From: Sphingobium arseniciresistens
GTDB taxonomy: Bacteria; Pseudomonadota; Alphaproteobacteria; Sphingomonadales; Sphingomonadaceae
Assembly (NCBI GenBank): GCA_029167225.1
Contig: JARFNK010000015.1
Coordinates: 62,001 to 126,000, forward strand
Reading direction: 5' to 3'
Length of the DNA stretch: 64,000 nt
Shown: positions 30,612 to 40,032 of the stretch, one piece after another
Layout: every line of letters starts with the position of its first letter
Numbering within the stretch: the stretch's first letter is position 1
Translations under genes and position numbers: made by a program
Notes under the pieces: generated by a model
What the model saw: only the letters and a program-made list of their open reading frames with translations
The model's database searches: none
What the model was told of the DNA's origin: nothing

Positions 30612-31796
30612 TCAATCCCCCGCCGTCACGATTTCCGGCAGGATCGCGTCGAGCAGCAACATGCCGGCGGGAAGTACCGTCAGCCGGTCGCCCGCGCGCG
30701 TGACGAGCGCCATGCCGGCAAGCCGCTCTATCGCGCCTTCATCGACGATCTGCGGCACGGTCATGCCGCTCAACGCCGCGATGCGCGACAGGCTGATCCC
30801 CTCGGCAAGCCGCAGGCCCATCAGCAGCGCTTCCTGCGCGCGCTCGGCGCCGGGGATGGGCGCTTCCTCCTGCAGGCCGTGGCCGTTGCGGTCCACAGCG
30901 GCCAGCCAGTTCTCGGGCTTCCGGTGCCGCCGCGTTGCCATGCCGCCGCGCCGTCCATGCGCGCCGGGGCCGATGCCGACATGGTCGTCATAGCGCCAAT
31001 AGGTGAGGTTGTGTCGGCTCGCCTGCCCGGCCCGCGCATGGTTGCTGACCTCATAGGCGGGGATGCCCGCCGCGTCCGTCATCGCGCGGGTCAGCTCGAA
31101 GAGGTTTGCGGCATGGTCCGGGTCGGCGGGGATGAAATCTCCCCTGCGGACCATGGTTTCAAAGCGCGTGCCAGGCTCGATCGTCAACTGGTAGAGGGAG
31201 AGGTGATCGGTGCCGATCGCCAGCGCGCGTGTCAGCTCCGCTTCCCAGTCGACCTCGCTCTGGCCGGGGCGGGCATAGATGAGGTCGGCATTGACCCGCG
31301 CGAACACCCGCTGCGCGACGTCCAGCGCGGCGCGGCCTTCCGCTGCGTCATGGACCCGGCCAAGGAAGCGCAGCGCGGGATCGTCCAGCGCCTGGATGCC
31401 GAGCGACACGCGGTTGACGCCAGCCGCCGCCAGATCGGCGAAGCGCGCCGCCTCGACCGAGCTGGGATTGGCCTCCAGCGTGATCTCGATATCGGGCGTG
31501 AACCCCCAGTGGCGCTCCGCCGCGGCGATCAGCTTTCCTGCAAGGGCGGGTGGCATCAGCGAAGGCGTGCCCCCGCCGAAGAAGATGGAGCCGAGGGGCC
31601 GACCCGGCATCAGCGCCGCCTCATGCGCCATGTCCGCCAGCAGCGTGCGTTCCCATGCGGCGACGTCGATCTGGTCGCGGACATGGCTGTTGAAGTCGCA
31701 ATAGGGGCATTTGGCGACGCAGAACGGCCAGTGGATGTAGAGCGCCAGCGGCGTTAGGCCGGCGTTCATCCGCGCGTGGATAGGTGCAGGGGACAT
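30612..31796 (-). CDS. hemW: Radical-SAM heme chaperone HemW
   Basis: This protein of about 394 residues resembles the oxygen-independent coproporphyrinogen oxidase but belongs to the HemW branch, which delivers heme to respiratory enzymes. The radical-SAM cluster motif CVAKCPYCDF is present after YIHWPF, and FFGGGTPSLM is the SAM-binding glycine-rich loop. The start MSPAPIHARMNAG at 31796 avoids the divergent CAP gene at 31816; MNAG at 31769 is an alternative. The neighbourhood hemW-rdgB-rph is common in alphaproteobacteria, here split by two genes on the other strand. Confidence 0.93.
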   Translation of the reverse strand: MSPAPIHARMNAGLTPLALYIHWPFCVAKCPYCDFNSHVRDQIDVAAWERTLLADMAHEAALMPGRPLGSIFFGGGTPSLMPPALAGKLIAAAERHWGFTPDIEITLEANPSSVEAARFADLAAAGVNRVSLGIQALDDPALRFLGRVHDAAEGRAALDVAQRVFARVNADLIYARPGQSEVDWEAELTRALAIGTDHLSLYQLTIEPGTRFETMVRRGDFIPADPDHAANLFELTRAMTDAAGIPAYEVSNHARAGQASRHNLTYWRYDDHVGIGPGAHGRRGGMATRRHRKPENWLAAVDRNGHGLQEEAPIPGAERAQEALLMGLRLAEGISLSRIAALSGMTVPQIVDEGAIERLAGMALVTRAGDRLTVLPAGMLLLDAILPEIVTAGD

Positions 31797-31815
31797 TTCG
31801 GGCGGGACCAATAGA

Positions 31816-32415
31816 GTGAAATTACGGGCAAGGCCATGGCTGGCGGCAATCATGCTGGCGAATCTGCTGAATAGTGTCGCTTCGGCGCAGACCGCGCGCC
31901 AGTGGCGCCAGCAGAGCCGGTGGGAGGACGCGGACGAGGCAAGGCCGCGCGGCGACGCGCTGATGCGGCGCGAAATGCTCTATGCCCATAACCGCGCCCG
32001 CGACGCCATCGGCGTGCCGCCGCTCGCCTGGGATGCGGCGCTGGCGCAGGATGCGGACCGCTACGCCTATGAACTGGCCCGCACCCGGACCTTTCGGCAC
32101 AGCAGCAAGGCGCAGCGATCGAGCCCGCAGGGCGAGAACCTCTGGATGGGCACGCTCGACGCCTTCAGCTATGCCGAGATGGCGGCGAGCTGGATGAACG
32201 AGCGGCGCTTCTACCGCGCGGCGGCCTTTCCCAATATCAGCACGACGGGGCAGTGGGCCGATGTCGGCCATTATACCCAGGCGGTGTGGCGCAGCACCAC
32301 CCGTGTCGGCTGCGCGCTGCGCGCCAATGAGCGGGACGAATATCTCGTCTGCCGCTATTCCCCGCCGGGCAATGTGTTCGGCCGGACAGTGATGGACGAC
32401 CAGCCCCGGCAATGA
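31816..32415 (+). CDS. Secreted CAP-domain (SCP/PR-1-like) protein
   Basis: This 199-residue protein has a Sec signal (LAAIMLANLLNSVASAQ) and a CAP domain. The domain markers are HNRARDAIGVPPLAWD, RHSSKAQ..PQGENLWMG, VGHYTQAVWRSTTRVGCAL and YLVCRYSPPGNVFG. CAP proteins are extracytoplasmic; bacterial members are mostly uncharacterised and some bind lipids or peptides. Paired Cys in the last third could form a disulfide. It is divergent from hemW, with 20 bases between the two starts. Confidence 0.9.
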   Translation: MKLRARPWLAAIMLANLLNSVASAQTARQWRQQSRWEDADEARPRGDALMRREMLYAHNRARDAIGVPPLAWDAALAQDADRYAYELARTRTFRHSSKAQRSSPQGENLWMGTLDAFSYAEMAASWMNERRFYRAAAFPNISTTGQWADVGHYTQAVWRSTTRVGCALRANERDEYLVCRYSPPGNVFGRTVMDDQPRQ

Positions 32416-32621
32416 CGGGGCACCGTTCGCCGGCCCTCTTGAAGGGCGAGCCTTGAAGAGATAGCCTTAGGCTCTTCATCCGGGAGAATGCCTTTGCTCA
32501 TCATGCCGACAGATGTCCGCTTTCGCGGTCGATCGGCGTTGGGCGCGCAAGGGCCTGCGTTCGATTGATCGCGCGGTTGCGTGCCAGCTCACGGCGCGGT
32601 TTTTCAATCCGGGTTTGAACG

Positions 32622-33086
32622 ATGATTTTTGAAACGACGAAAGAAGACGATCAGGCTCTGGTCGCCGGTGTCTCCCCGCGCGGCTTGCGGGCCGCTGACA
32701 GTCCCGTCGCGGAGGCTGCGGTCCTGAATATGCTCTGCGACCTCGCGGCACGGATACGCGCGGATTTCGCGCCGGCATCCTGGCTGATCGTGGAGGAGGG
32801 CGAACTGGTGGGGATGTGCTCGATCACCCGTCCGCCATGCGATGGCGGCGTGGATATCGGCTATGGCATTGCGCCCACACGGCGAGGGTGCGGCATCGCC
32901 GGCCGGGCGATCGGCGAGGTGGTGACATGGGCCGTCGCCGACCCGCGCGTCCGCAGGCTGACGGCGGAAACGGGCACGGACAATATCGCATCCCAGCGGG
33001 TGCTGGCGCGCAATGGCTTTGCCGTCGTCGGCGAGCGTGTCGATGATGAGGATGGCCCGCTGATCTGCTGGCAGCGCGACTGCTGA
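32622..33086 (+). CDS. GNAT-family N-acetyltransferase
   Basis: This 154-residue acetyltransferase has the acetyl-CoA loop in GIAPTRRGCGIAGRAIGEVV (the R/Q-x-x-G-x-A/G motif A) and a C-terminal motif B in ETGTDNIASQRVLARNGF, as in RimJ/RimL-like enzymes. The substrate is unknown. The ribosome site is weak. It ends just before a bidirectional terminator shared with the convergent rdgB gene. Confidence 0.87.
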   Translation: MIFETTKEDDQALVAGVSPRGLRAADSPVAEAAVLNMLCDLAARIRADFAPASWLIVEEGELVGMCSITRPPCDGGVDIGYGIAPTRRGCGIAGRAIGEVVTWAVADPRVRRLTAETGTDNIASQRVLARNGFAVVGERVDDEDGPLICWQRDC

Positions 33087-33093
33087 GCAGTTG

Positions 33094-33133
33094 AAAAGAG
33101 GAGAGGGGCGGGTGCTCCTCTCCTCCTTTTTTC
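33094..33133. terminator. Bidirectional intrinsic terminator between GNAT gene and rdgB
   Basis: GAGGAGAGG (33098-33106) pairs with CCTCTCCTC (33117-33125) around a 10-base loop. AAAA precedes it on the left and six T follow on the right, so it can stop transcription from both convergent genes. The T-run almost touches the rdgB stop codon. Confidence 0.8.
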
Positions 33134-33761
33134 AGAATACCGCCGCGACCAGCTGCCGGAAGGCGTCGGCCCGGTGGCTCATCGCATGTTTCGCGGCGGG
33201 GTCCATCTCGCCGAAGCTGATCGCATGGTCGTTCGGCTGGAACATCGGATCATAGCCGAAGCCGTTCTTGCCGCGCGGCGGCCAGCTGATGATGCCGTCC
33301 ACCCGGCCCTCGAACGCCTCCACATGGCCGTCGGGCCAGGCGAGGGCGAGGGCGCAGACGAAATGCGCGTCACGCCCGGCATCCGGTCCCTTGTCGACCA
33401 GATGCTGCCACACGAGCCGCATCGCGAAGTCGAAATCCTTGTCCGGCCCGGCCCAGCGCGCGGAAAAGATGCCGGGGTCGCCGCCCAGCGCCTCGACGCA
33501 CAGGCCGCTGTCGTCGGCAAGGGCGGGCAGGCCGGAAAGATCGGCCGCCTGCAGCGCCTTCAACTCGGCATTGGCGATGAAGCTGGTGCCGGTTTCCTCC
33601 GGTTCGGGCAGGTCGAGTTCGGCCGCGGACACGGGCACCACGCCATGGGGCCCGAGCAGCTCGCGGATCTCGCGGACCTTGCCGGCATTGTGGCTGGCGA
33701 TGACCAGCTTGCCGGGGGCCAGTTTGCGGATTGCCTGTTCGCGGCCGAAATCGTCTGTCAC
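33132..33761 (-). CDS. rdgB: dITP/XTP pyrophosphatase (Ham1-type)
   Basis: This 209-residue enzyme hydrolyses non-canonical purine triphosphates such as dITP and XTP, cleaning the nucleotide pool. The substrate loop [12 protein letters not shown], the metal-binding [15 protein letters not shown] and the C-terminal [15 protein letters not shown] are all present. The start at 33761 overlaps the rph stop by four bases, so the two are translationally coupled on the minus strand. Confidence 0.96.
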   Translation of the reverse strand: MTDDFGREQAIRKLAPGKLVIASHNAGKVREIRELLGPHGVVPVSAAELDLPEPEETGTSFIANAELKALQAADLSGLPALADDSGLCVEALGGDPGIFSARWAGPDKDFDFAMRLVWQHLVDKGPDAGRDAHFVCALALAWPDGHVEAFEGRVDGIISWPPRGKNGFGYDPMFQPNDHAISFGEMDPAAKHAMSHRADAFRQLVAAVF

Positions 33762-34474
33762 CGTCCGGTTGCCCTGTTCTGTGCGGCAAAGATGTTGCTG
33801 CAGCCGATGCGGGCCAGACGCAGCAGGCGCAACAGCGCCTCTTCATCATAGACCGCGCCTTCGGCCGTGGCCTGCACTTCCGCGATGTTGCCGTCGCCGG
33901 TCAGCACGAAATTCGCATCGGCGTCTGCATTGCTGTCCTCGTCATAGTCGAGGTCGAGGACGGGCGTGCCCTTGAAAATGCCGCAGCTGATCGCGCCGAC
34001 ATTGCCGGTGATCGGATCGGACTTGAGCGCGCCGCTGGCGATCAGCTTGTCCACAGCGATGCGCAGCGCGACCCAGCCACCCGAGATCGCCGCCGTGCGG
34101 GTGCCGCCATCCGCCTGGATCACGTCGCAGTCGATGGAGATCTGGCGCTCGCCAAGGGCTTTCAGGTCGACGATCGCGCGGAGCGAGCGGCCGATGAGGC
34201 GCTGGATTTCCTGCGTGCGGCCGGACTGCTTGCCCTTGGCCGCCTCACGCGAGCCGCGGGTATGGGTGGCGCGGGGCAGCATGCCATATTCCGCCGTCAC
34301 CCAGCCTTCGCCCTTGCCGCGCAGGAAGGGCGGCACGCGCTCCTCGACCGATGCTGTGCACAGCACCTTGGTATTGCCGAAGCTGATCAGGCAGCTGCCC
34401 TCGGCATGGATGGTATAGCCGGGCTCGATGCTGATCTCTCGCATCTGGTCGGGGGTGCGGCCGGATGGGCGCAT
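33758..34474 (-). CDS. rph: Ribonuclease PH
   Basis: This 238-residue phosphate-dependent exoribonuclease trims the 3' ends of tRNA precursors. [14 protein letters not shown] is the family start, and the phosphate- and RNA-binding motifs [36 protein letters not shown] and [14 protein letters not shown] are present. The longer frame to 34525 is rejected because the extra residues do not fit. In many relatives hrcA-grpE lies divergent to rph; here a DUF6438-type lipoprotein occupies that place, with an exact palindrome in the shared upstream region. Confidence 0.96.
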   Translation of the reverse strand: MRPSGRTPDQMREISIEPGYTIHAEGSCLISFGNTKVLCTASVEERVPPFLRGKGEGWVTAEYGMLPRATHTRGSREAAKGKQSGRTQEIQRLIGRSLRAIVDLKALGERQISIDCDVIQADGGTRTAAISGGWVALRIAVDKLIASGALKSDPITGNVGAISCGIFKGTPVLDLDYDEDSNADADANFVLTGDGNIAEVQATAEGAVYDEEALLRLLRLARIGCSNIFAAQNRATGR

Positions 34475-34593
34475 GAAGAACGTCTCCTTGAACAAGCATA
34501 GTGCCGGGGTTCCGGCGGAAATCAAGCGCGGGGCTTAGCCGCCCCGGCGACGTCATGCCAGAGGGCGCGGAGAAAAACCGCGCGCGGGGTGAT

Positions 34594-34650
34594 TTAGGGT
34601 TCAGGCCCATGCATTACGACGACCTCGTAATGCATGGGCCTGAACCCTAA
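34594..34650. repeat. Perfect 26-bp-stem palindrome with 5-base loop
   Basis: The arm 34594-34619 (starts TTAGGGTTCAGG, ends GCATTACGA) is the exact reverse complement of 34625-34650, with loop CGACC. The first pair outside the stem mismatches. It lies between the divergent rph and the DUF6438-type gene, nearer the latter (53 bases before its ATG), and is not followed by a T-run on either strand. It could be a cruciform, a protein-binding site, a mobile palindrome, or a 5'-UTR hairpin shielding or stabilising both messages. Confidence 0.9.
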
Positions 34651-34702
34651 GTTGGGATACAGGCAGGCGTGCCTAGAGTCGAAGGGGCAGAAGGAGCAGA
34701 CG

Positions 34703-35224
34703 ATGCGAAAGAGCTTTGCAATGCTGGCAGTGATCGGCGCGCCGCTCTGGCTGGCAGCTTGCGCCCATAAGGCCGAGGTCGCCACCGGGCCGCTGCCGAC
34801 GGCGGACACGATCCGCTTTGCCGCCGGCCCCTGTTTCGGTGCATGCCCCAGCTACAGCGTAACGATAGAGCCCGATGGTTCGGGCGTACTGATCCCACAG
34901 AGGAATACTGCGGTGCCGGGGGAGACCCGCTTCACGGTGACGCCCGCGCAATATCGGCGGTTGCGCACGGCGCTGGCGCCCTGGCGCCCGGCCACGGGCA
35001 CGAAGAAGCGGATCGCGCAGGGCGAGAACTGCACCCGCGCGGCGACCGACATGCCGGGATACCAGATCGAATGGAGCCGGCGCGGGCAGGCGAAGACCAA
35101 TCTCGACTTCTATGGCGGCTGCTTCGACGCGCGCTATGCGGGTCTGCGCAAGGCGGTCGGGGACGTGCCGGCGATCCTGGATATCCAGAAGATGCTCAAG
35201 GTGCCGGTGAGACCGGCCGGATAG
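34703..35224 (+). CDS. DUF6438-type putative lipoprotein
   Basis: This 173-residue protein has a lipobox (LWLAACAH) after a short signal. The mature part carries CFGACPSYSVTIEPDGSGV, the Cys-Pro turn that marks DUF6438-like proteins, plus two more Cys later (GENCTRA, GGCFDARYAG), so two disulfides are possible. The function is unknown; the cell-envelope location is inferred from the lipobox. AAGGAG at 34691-34696 fixes the ATG at 34703; an earlier in-frame ATG at 34634 lies inside the palindrome and is rejected. Confidence 0.8.
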   Translation: MRKSFAMLAVIGAPLWLAACAHKAEVATGPLPTADTIRFAAGPCFGACPSYSVTIEPDGSGVLIPQRNTAVPGETRFTVTPAQYRRLRTALAPWRPATGTKKRIAQGENCTRAATDMPGYQIEWSRRGQAKTNLDFYGGCFDARYAGLRKAVGDVPAILDIQKMLKVPVRPAG

Positions 35225-35363
35225 GCGGCAGCGTCCCCGCCTTGGTCTTTGTCGATATGTGACATGCCCGAATGGGACACTCCACGCGAAGGCATGGCCT
35301 GTCCCGCATGCCGGTGCTATTGCCTTCAATATGGGTATGGCCCCGGGGGAATGAGGCAGGGAC

Positions 35364-36170
35364 GTGACGACACAGAATGACGATGGCGTAAAGAGCCAGG
35401 AAGAGGGTCCGAAGGGCGCGCAGACGCTGATGCGTGCGCTCGATATTCTGGACGAGGTGATCGACGGGCGGGTGCGCGCGGCCGACCTTGCCCGCAAGCT
35501 GGGCATGAGCCGCACGACGACGCACCGGCTCGCCCACGCGCTGCGATCGCGCAACTATCTGTCCGTTACCTCGGACGGGTTCGCGCTGGGGCCCAAGCTG
35601 TTGCAGCTGGGCGCGATGGCGAAGGAGCAGACCGATTTCGTGCGGATCGCGCGCCCCTATATGGAGCTTTTGTCGGAACGCACCGGCTTCTGCGTGTTCG
35701 TGGGCAAGCGTGAGGGCGACTGGTCGCGCCATCTGGACCGGGTAACGGGCCGCCAGCGGCTGCGCGTGGCGACGGCGCCCGGCGATCGGCGCCCGATCGC
35801 GGAAACGGGGCTTGGCAAGGCGCTGCTGCTGGACGAGGATCGCGCGACGCTGGAGCGCCTCTACATCCTGTCGAAGGACGGGGATGTCGCACCGGCCAAG
35901 GTCGAGGCGTGGCTCAAGATGATGGCGGCCCATGCCGCGCGCGGCTTCGTGACGCATGAAAGCGAATTGAGCGATGGGGTGCGCTCCATAGCGGCGCCGG
36001 TGCGCAACGCCGAGGGGCAGGTGTGCGTCGCCATCAGCATCGCCAGCGCGGCCCATTATCTGGACGACGAGACGATGAAGGATCTGTCTGTACAGGTTGT
36101 GCAGACGGCCGCCAATATCAGCCAGGTGCTCGGCTATGTGCCTGATCGGGGGGCAGCGACCGGCGCCTGA
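35364..36170 (+). CDS. IclR-family transcriptional regulator
   Basis: This 268-residue regulator has an N-terminal winged helix (ALDILDEVIDGRVRAADLARKL, then SRTTTHRLAHALRSRNYL) and a C-terminal IclR effector domain (IAETGLGKALLL, GFVTHESELSDGVRSIAAPV, HYLDDETMKDL). IclR proteins usually control catabolic genes for aromatic acids, sugars or glyoxylate; no such operon is adjacent, so the target is unknown. GTG at 35364 is the likely start, after an AGGCAGGG stretch. Confidence 0.9.
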   Translation: MTTQNDDGVKSQEEGPKGAQTLMRALDILDEVIDGRVRAADLARKLGMSRTTTHRLAHALRSRNYLSVTSDGFALGPKLLQLGAMAKEQTDFVRIARPYMELLSERTGFCVFVGKREGDWSRHLDRVTGRQRLRVATAPGDRRPIAETGLGKALLLDEDRATLERLYILSKDGDVAPAKVEAWLKMMAAHAARGFVTHESELSDGVRSIAAPVRNAEGQVCVAISIASAAHYLDDETMKDLSVQVVQTAANISQVLGYVPDRGAATGA

Positions 36171-36263
36171 TCGGGCGCCGGGTCGAGCGGCGAGGCGCAG
36201 CGGCAGCGCGAGGGGCGAAGGTGCGAGGACTGTCCGTTCCGCACCACGCCCCCCATGCCCGGT

Positions 36264-38036
36264 CTATTTCACGGTAGCAGGCTTGTCCTTCGCGGCTGCA
36301 GCCTTGGCCTTTTCGTCCTCTGCGGCTCTCCAGACCTGATAGGCGTCGATCTCGTCATTCTGGCGCAGCAGTTTCGACATCGGATCGATGCGCGGATGTA
36401 TGCCTTGCGGCACCGTTATGCTGCCCGTGCCGTCCGCCATCGGCAGGGTGACGAGCATGCCGCCCATTTCCACCTCCACCGGCATCGCGAAGGTCGATTT
36501 CGCCGCGCTTTCCCAGCGGAGCGTCAGCCGGTCGCCCTCGCGGGTTTCGACGAGTCGCGGCAGCTTGGCCTGGCGGAAATAGCTGTCGAAGAACCAGCTG
36601 TAATCCTTGCCCGTCACCTCCCGCAGGATCGCCTCATAGTCCTTAGTGCTGGCGAAGCGGGGGGTGAAATTGCCGGGCCTGGGATCGGGGCGGCCATAGA
36701 CGATGCGGCGGGTGGCATCGAAAAACGCCGTGTCGCCGATCAGCCAGCGCAGCGTGTGCAGCACCAGCGACCCCTTGTAATAGATGTCGTTCCCCGGCCC
36801 GATATCCTTGTTGTAGACCTGTTCCTCGGTCATCGGCTTTCCGGACACGACGGGAAAGCGGTTCATCAGGGCGATGCGATGCTTCCACAGCGTCTGCATG
36901 TAGGGCATCTCGCCACCGCGCCATTGCAGGTAGAGCGGCTGCATATAGGTGCCGTAGCCCTCGTGCAGCCACATGTCGTCCCAATTGCTGTTGGTCAGCT
37001 GGTTGCCGAACCATTCATGGCTGAATTCATGCTGGAACAGCCAGTCATAGCCCTCCGGCGCCAGTTTGTAGCCATTGCCATAGGCGTTGATCGTCTGATG
37101 CTCCATGCCCAGATGCGGGGTCTCCACCACGCCCAGCTTCTCGTCGCCAAAGGGATAGGGGCCGATCATCTCCTCGAAGAAATCCAGCGTCGGGGCGAAC
37201 TGCGCGAACAGTGCCTTGGCCTGCGCCTCCTCGCCCGGCAGATACCAGTAGCGCATGGGGATGATATTGCCGAAGCGGCTCTTATAGTCCGCCTCGATCA
37301 CCTTGTAGGGCGCGATGTTGAGGGCGATCGCATAGCCATTGGGATGCTTCGCGCGCCAGTGCCAGGTGTGGCGGCCGCCGGGCTGCGCCGTTACCCCCAC
37401 GAACACGCCGTTGGAGGGCGCGACCAGATCCTGCGGTACGGTGATGTGGAGGTCGACCGTGCCGACCTCCACCGTGGGGTTGTCGAAACAGGGCCAGAAC
37501 AGGTCGCAGCCCTCGCCCTGCACGGCCGTCGCGATCCACGGCTTGCCGTCCCTGATCTTGTCCCACACGAAGCCGCCATCCCAGGGCGCGTTGACCGCGA
37601 CATGCGGCGTGCCGGCATAGCTGACGGTCAGCGTGAAGCTCTGCCCCTTGGCGATCCGCCGGGGCAGGGCGACGCGCACCATGCCATCGGGATTGCACCA
37701 GGCGGAGGCGGGCAGGGGCTTGCCGTCCAGGGCGATGGCGCTGATCGGCAGGTTGTGGTCGAGATCGAAGACCATCGCGCGCAGCGGCGCCTTGGCGGTA
37801 AAGCCGAGCGTTGCGGTGCCGGCGATGGCGTGGCGATCCGGGAAGACTTCGATCGCGAGATCGGCGGTGGTGAACTCGACCGCCTTCTGCTCGGGCGCCA
37901 GCGGCAGGCCGCTGGCCTCGGTCCGTTCGGTGAGGAGAGGCTTGCCCTTTTCGGGCAGGGCTGTGGCAGCCTGCGCAAGCGCGGGCGCGGCGGCTGCCAG
38001 CAGGCAAGTGGCGAGGAAGGAAAAAGATGTCGTCAT
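36264..38036 (-). CDS. Secreted M1-family aminopeptidase
   Basis: This zinc aminopeptidase of about 590 residues has a Sec signal (FSFLATCLLAAAAPALAQA). The zinc site HEFSHEWFGNQL is intact, with the third ligand expected in the following helix (WLHEGYGTYMQ). In place of the exopeptidase motif GxMEN it reads GMEHQTINAYG, a common variant in periplasmic members. It would trim N-terminal residues from peptides in the periplasm. The ATG at 38036 puts the signal peptide at the N-terminus; longer forms are not supported. It may be read through from the ABC genes upstream, 131 bases away. Confidence 0.9.
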   Translation of the reverse strand: MTTSFSFLATCLLAAAAPALAQAATALPEKGKPLLTERTEASGLPLAPEQKAVEFTTADLAIEVFPDRHAIAGTATLGFTAKAPLRAMVFDLDHNLPISAIALDGKPLPASAWCNPDGMVRVALPRRIAKGQSFTLTVSYAGTPHVAVNAPWDGGFVWDKIRDGKPWIATAVQGEGCDLFWPCFDNPTVEVGTVDLHITVPQDLVAPSNGVFVGVTAQPGGRHTWHWRAKHPNGYAIALNIAPYKVIEADYKSRFGNIIPMRYWYLPGEEAQAKALFAQFAPTLDFFEEMIGPYPFGDEKLGVVETPHLGMEHQTINAYGNGYKLAPEGYDWLFQHEFSHEWFGNQLTNSNWDDMWLHEGYGTYMQPLYLQWRGGEMPYMQTLWKHRIALMNRFPVVSGKPMTEEQVYNKDIGPGNDIYYKGSLVLHTLRWLIGDTAFFDATRRIVYGRPDPRPGNFTPRFASTKDYEAILREVTGKDYSWFFDSYFRQAKLPRLVETREGDRLTLRWESAAKSTFAMPVEVEMGGMLVTLPMADGTGSITVPQGIHPRIDPMSKLLRQNDEIDAYQVWRAAEDEKAKAAAAKDKPATVK

Positions 38037-38167
38037 GCCGCCCCTGCTGCCCATATCAATCTGCCGTATCAGTGTGCCGTGACAATAAGGCAGTGGCGGC
38101 GCGGGGCAAGGGGGCGGATGACGGAGGCTGGAGTGCTTCCCGCACCCACAGCCCCCGCCATACGGCA

Positions 38168-38935
38168 TCATTTCTTCAGCCGGTATCCGGTGCGGAACAC
38201 CCAGGCGATGATGCCCAGGCACAGCGCGATCATCCCCGCGATGAAGGCCATCGAAAAGCCGATGTCGACGTCGCCCTTGCCGAAGAAGGTCCAGCGGAAG
38301 CCGCTGATGAGGTACACGATCGGGTTGAACAGCGTGATCGTGCGCCACGGCTCGGCCAGCATGTGGATGGAATAGAAGGCGCCGCCCAGGAAGGTCATGG
38401 GCATCACCACCAGCAACGGGATCACCTGCAACTGCTCGAAGCTCTGCGCCCAGATGCCAAGGATGAAGCCGAACAGGCAGAAGCTGATCGCGATCAGCGC
38501 CATGAAGGCGAACATGGCGATGGGCCGCTGCACCTCGATATCGACGAACAGATGCGCCGTCGTGAAGATGATGAGGCCGACCGTCATCGACTTGGTCGCC
38601 GCAGCGCCGACATAGGCGATCACGGTCTCCACCGCGGAGACCGGCGCCGAGAGCAGTTCATAGATCGTGCCGGTGAACTTGGGCATGTAGATGCCGAAGC
38701 TCGCGTTGAAGATGCTTTCGGTGAACATCGACAGCATGATGAGCCCTGGCACGATATAGGCGCCATAGGGAATGCCGTTGATCTCCGTCATCCGCGACCC
38801 GATCGCCCCGCCGAAGACGACGAAGTAGAGCGAGGTGGTGATGACGGGCACGGCGAGCCCGGTGAGCAGCGTGCGGGCGAAGCGATGCAGCTCGAAGAAG
38901 TAGATCGCCTTGATGGCGTGCAGATTGAGCGTCAT
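38168..38935 (-). CDS. ABC-2 type transporter permease (YadH-like)
   Basis: This 255-residue membrane component of an ABC-2 exporter has about six hydrophobic segments and the conserved [15 protein letters not shown] region followed by [19 protein letters not shown]. Its ATG overlaps the ATPase gene upstream by four bases, so the two form one transporter. Members move drugs, lipids or polysaccharides; the substrate here is unknown. [14 protein letters not shown] near the C-terminus is typical of the NodJ/YadH branch. Confidence 0.92.
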   Translation of the reverse strand: MTLNLHAIKAIYFFELHRFARTLLTGLAVPVITTSLYFVVFGGAIGSRMTEINGIPYGAYIVPGLIMLSMFTESIFNASFGIYMPKFTGTIYELLSAPVSAVETVIAYVGAAATKSMTVGLIIFTTAHLFVDIEVQRPIAMFAFMALIAISFCLFGFILGIWAQSFEQLQVIPLLVVMPMTFLGGAFYSIHMLAEPWRTITLFNPIVYLISGFRWTFFGKGDVDIGFSMAFIAGMIALCLGIIAWVFRTGYRLKK

Positions 38936-39882
38936 GCCGCGACCTCCGTCTGCTGGGTCGGCTGCTGGTGGACGAGGCTGACGAAGATATCCTCCAGCGA
39001 GCTTTGCCGCGTGTCGAGATCCTTGTAGCCGATGCCCAGGTCGCCCAGCGCCCGCAGCAGCGAGGCGACGCCGGTACGCTCCGCCTGCGTGTCGAACAGA
39101 TATTCGATCTCGTTGCCGTCTGCCTTCAGCGTCAGCTGCCAGTCCGCCAGTGCTGGCGGGAGGGCCGCCAGAGGCTCGGTCAGGAACACCGTTAGCGTTT
39201 TCTTGCCGAGCTTCTTCATGAGCGCGGTCTTGTCCTCGACCAGCATGATCTCACCCTTGTTGATCACGCCCACCCGGTCGGCCATTTCCTCGGCCTCCTC
39301 GATATAATGGGTGGTGAGGATGATGGTGACGCCGGTCTCGCGCAGCTGGCGCACCAGCCCCCACATGTCGCGGCGCAGCTCCACGTCGACGCCTGCCGTC
39401 GGCTCGTCCAGGAAAAGCACGCGCGGCTCGTGGCTGAGCGCCTTGGCGATCATCACTCGACGCTTCATGCCGCCCGACAGCTCCAGGATCTTGCTGTTGC
39501 GCTTGTCCCACAACGACAGGTCACGCAGGATCTTCTCGATCAGCGCGTCGTTGCGCGGCTTGCCGAACAGGCCGCGGCTGAAGCGTACCGTGTCGATCAC
39601 CCGCTCGAACGCATCGGTGTGCAGTTCCTGGGGCACCAGCCCGATGGCGCTACGCGCGCCGCGATAGTCGCGCACGATGTCATGCCCGGCAACCGTTACC
39701 GTACCGTCGCTCGCTCGCACATTGCCGCACACGATGGAGATCAGGGTCGTCTTGCCCGCGCCATTGGGGCCGAGCAAGGCGAAGATTTCGCCCTCCTCGA
39801 TCTGCAGGTCGACGCCCTTCAGCGCCGAAAATCCGGAGGCATAACGCTTGGTCAGCCCCGATATGTCGATGATGGATGCCAT
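38932..39882 (-). CDS. ABC transporter ATP-binding protein (YadG-like)
   Basis: This ATPase of about 316 residues partners the permease that overlaps its 3' end. It has Walker [13 protein letters not shown]-loop GLVPQELH, signature [15 protein letters not shown], Walker [13 protein letters not shown] and the switch His in TTHYIEE. A C-terminal extension of about 80 residues (after [14 protein letters not shown]) is typical of the daunorubicin-type subfamily. The start [17 protein letters not shown] at 39882 is chosen; the longer frame to 39996 has no family support. Confidence 0.94.
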   Translation of the reverse strand: MASIIDISGLTKRYASGFSALKGVDLQIEEGEIFALLGPNGAGKTTLISIVCGNVRASDGTVTVAGHDIVRDYRGARSAIGLVPQELHTDAFERVIDTVRFSRGLFGKPRNDALIEKILRDLSLWDKRNSKILELSGGMKRRVMIAKALSHEPRVLFLDEPTAGVDVELRRDMWGLVRQLRETGVTIILTTHYIEEAEEMADRVGVINKGEIMLVEDKTALMKKLGKKTLTVFLTEPLAALPPALADWQLTLKADGNEIEYLFDTQAERTGVASLLRALGDLGIGYKDLDTRQSSLEDIFVSLVHQQPTQQTEVAA

Positions 39883-40032
39883 AGGAAAATACTGCCCCCG
39901 GTCGTTGCCAGAGAGGTAAGGTGCGCCCCTGATATTGCAAGCGCTCACACGCGAGGCGGCCTGCAGGAGACCGAACGCGATTTCCAGCCCACGCATGTTT
40001 CACGCGGCCCTGAAACCCTCTAGGAGGGCGGC

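Noticed and set aside
32454-32478. TGAAG...CTTCA hairpin after the CAP gene as a terminator
   Set aside because: The stem is interrupted and no T-run follows.
34634-34702. Longer start for the DUF6438-type lipoprotein inside the palindrome
   Set aside because: The AAGGAG site and the lipoprotein signal both point to the ATG at 34703.
36255-38375. 706-codon frame opposite the M1 peptidase
   Set aside because: The zinc motif and signal peptide on the minus strand show which strand codes.
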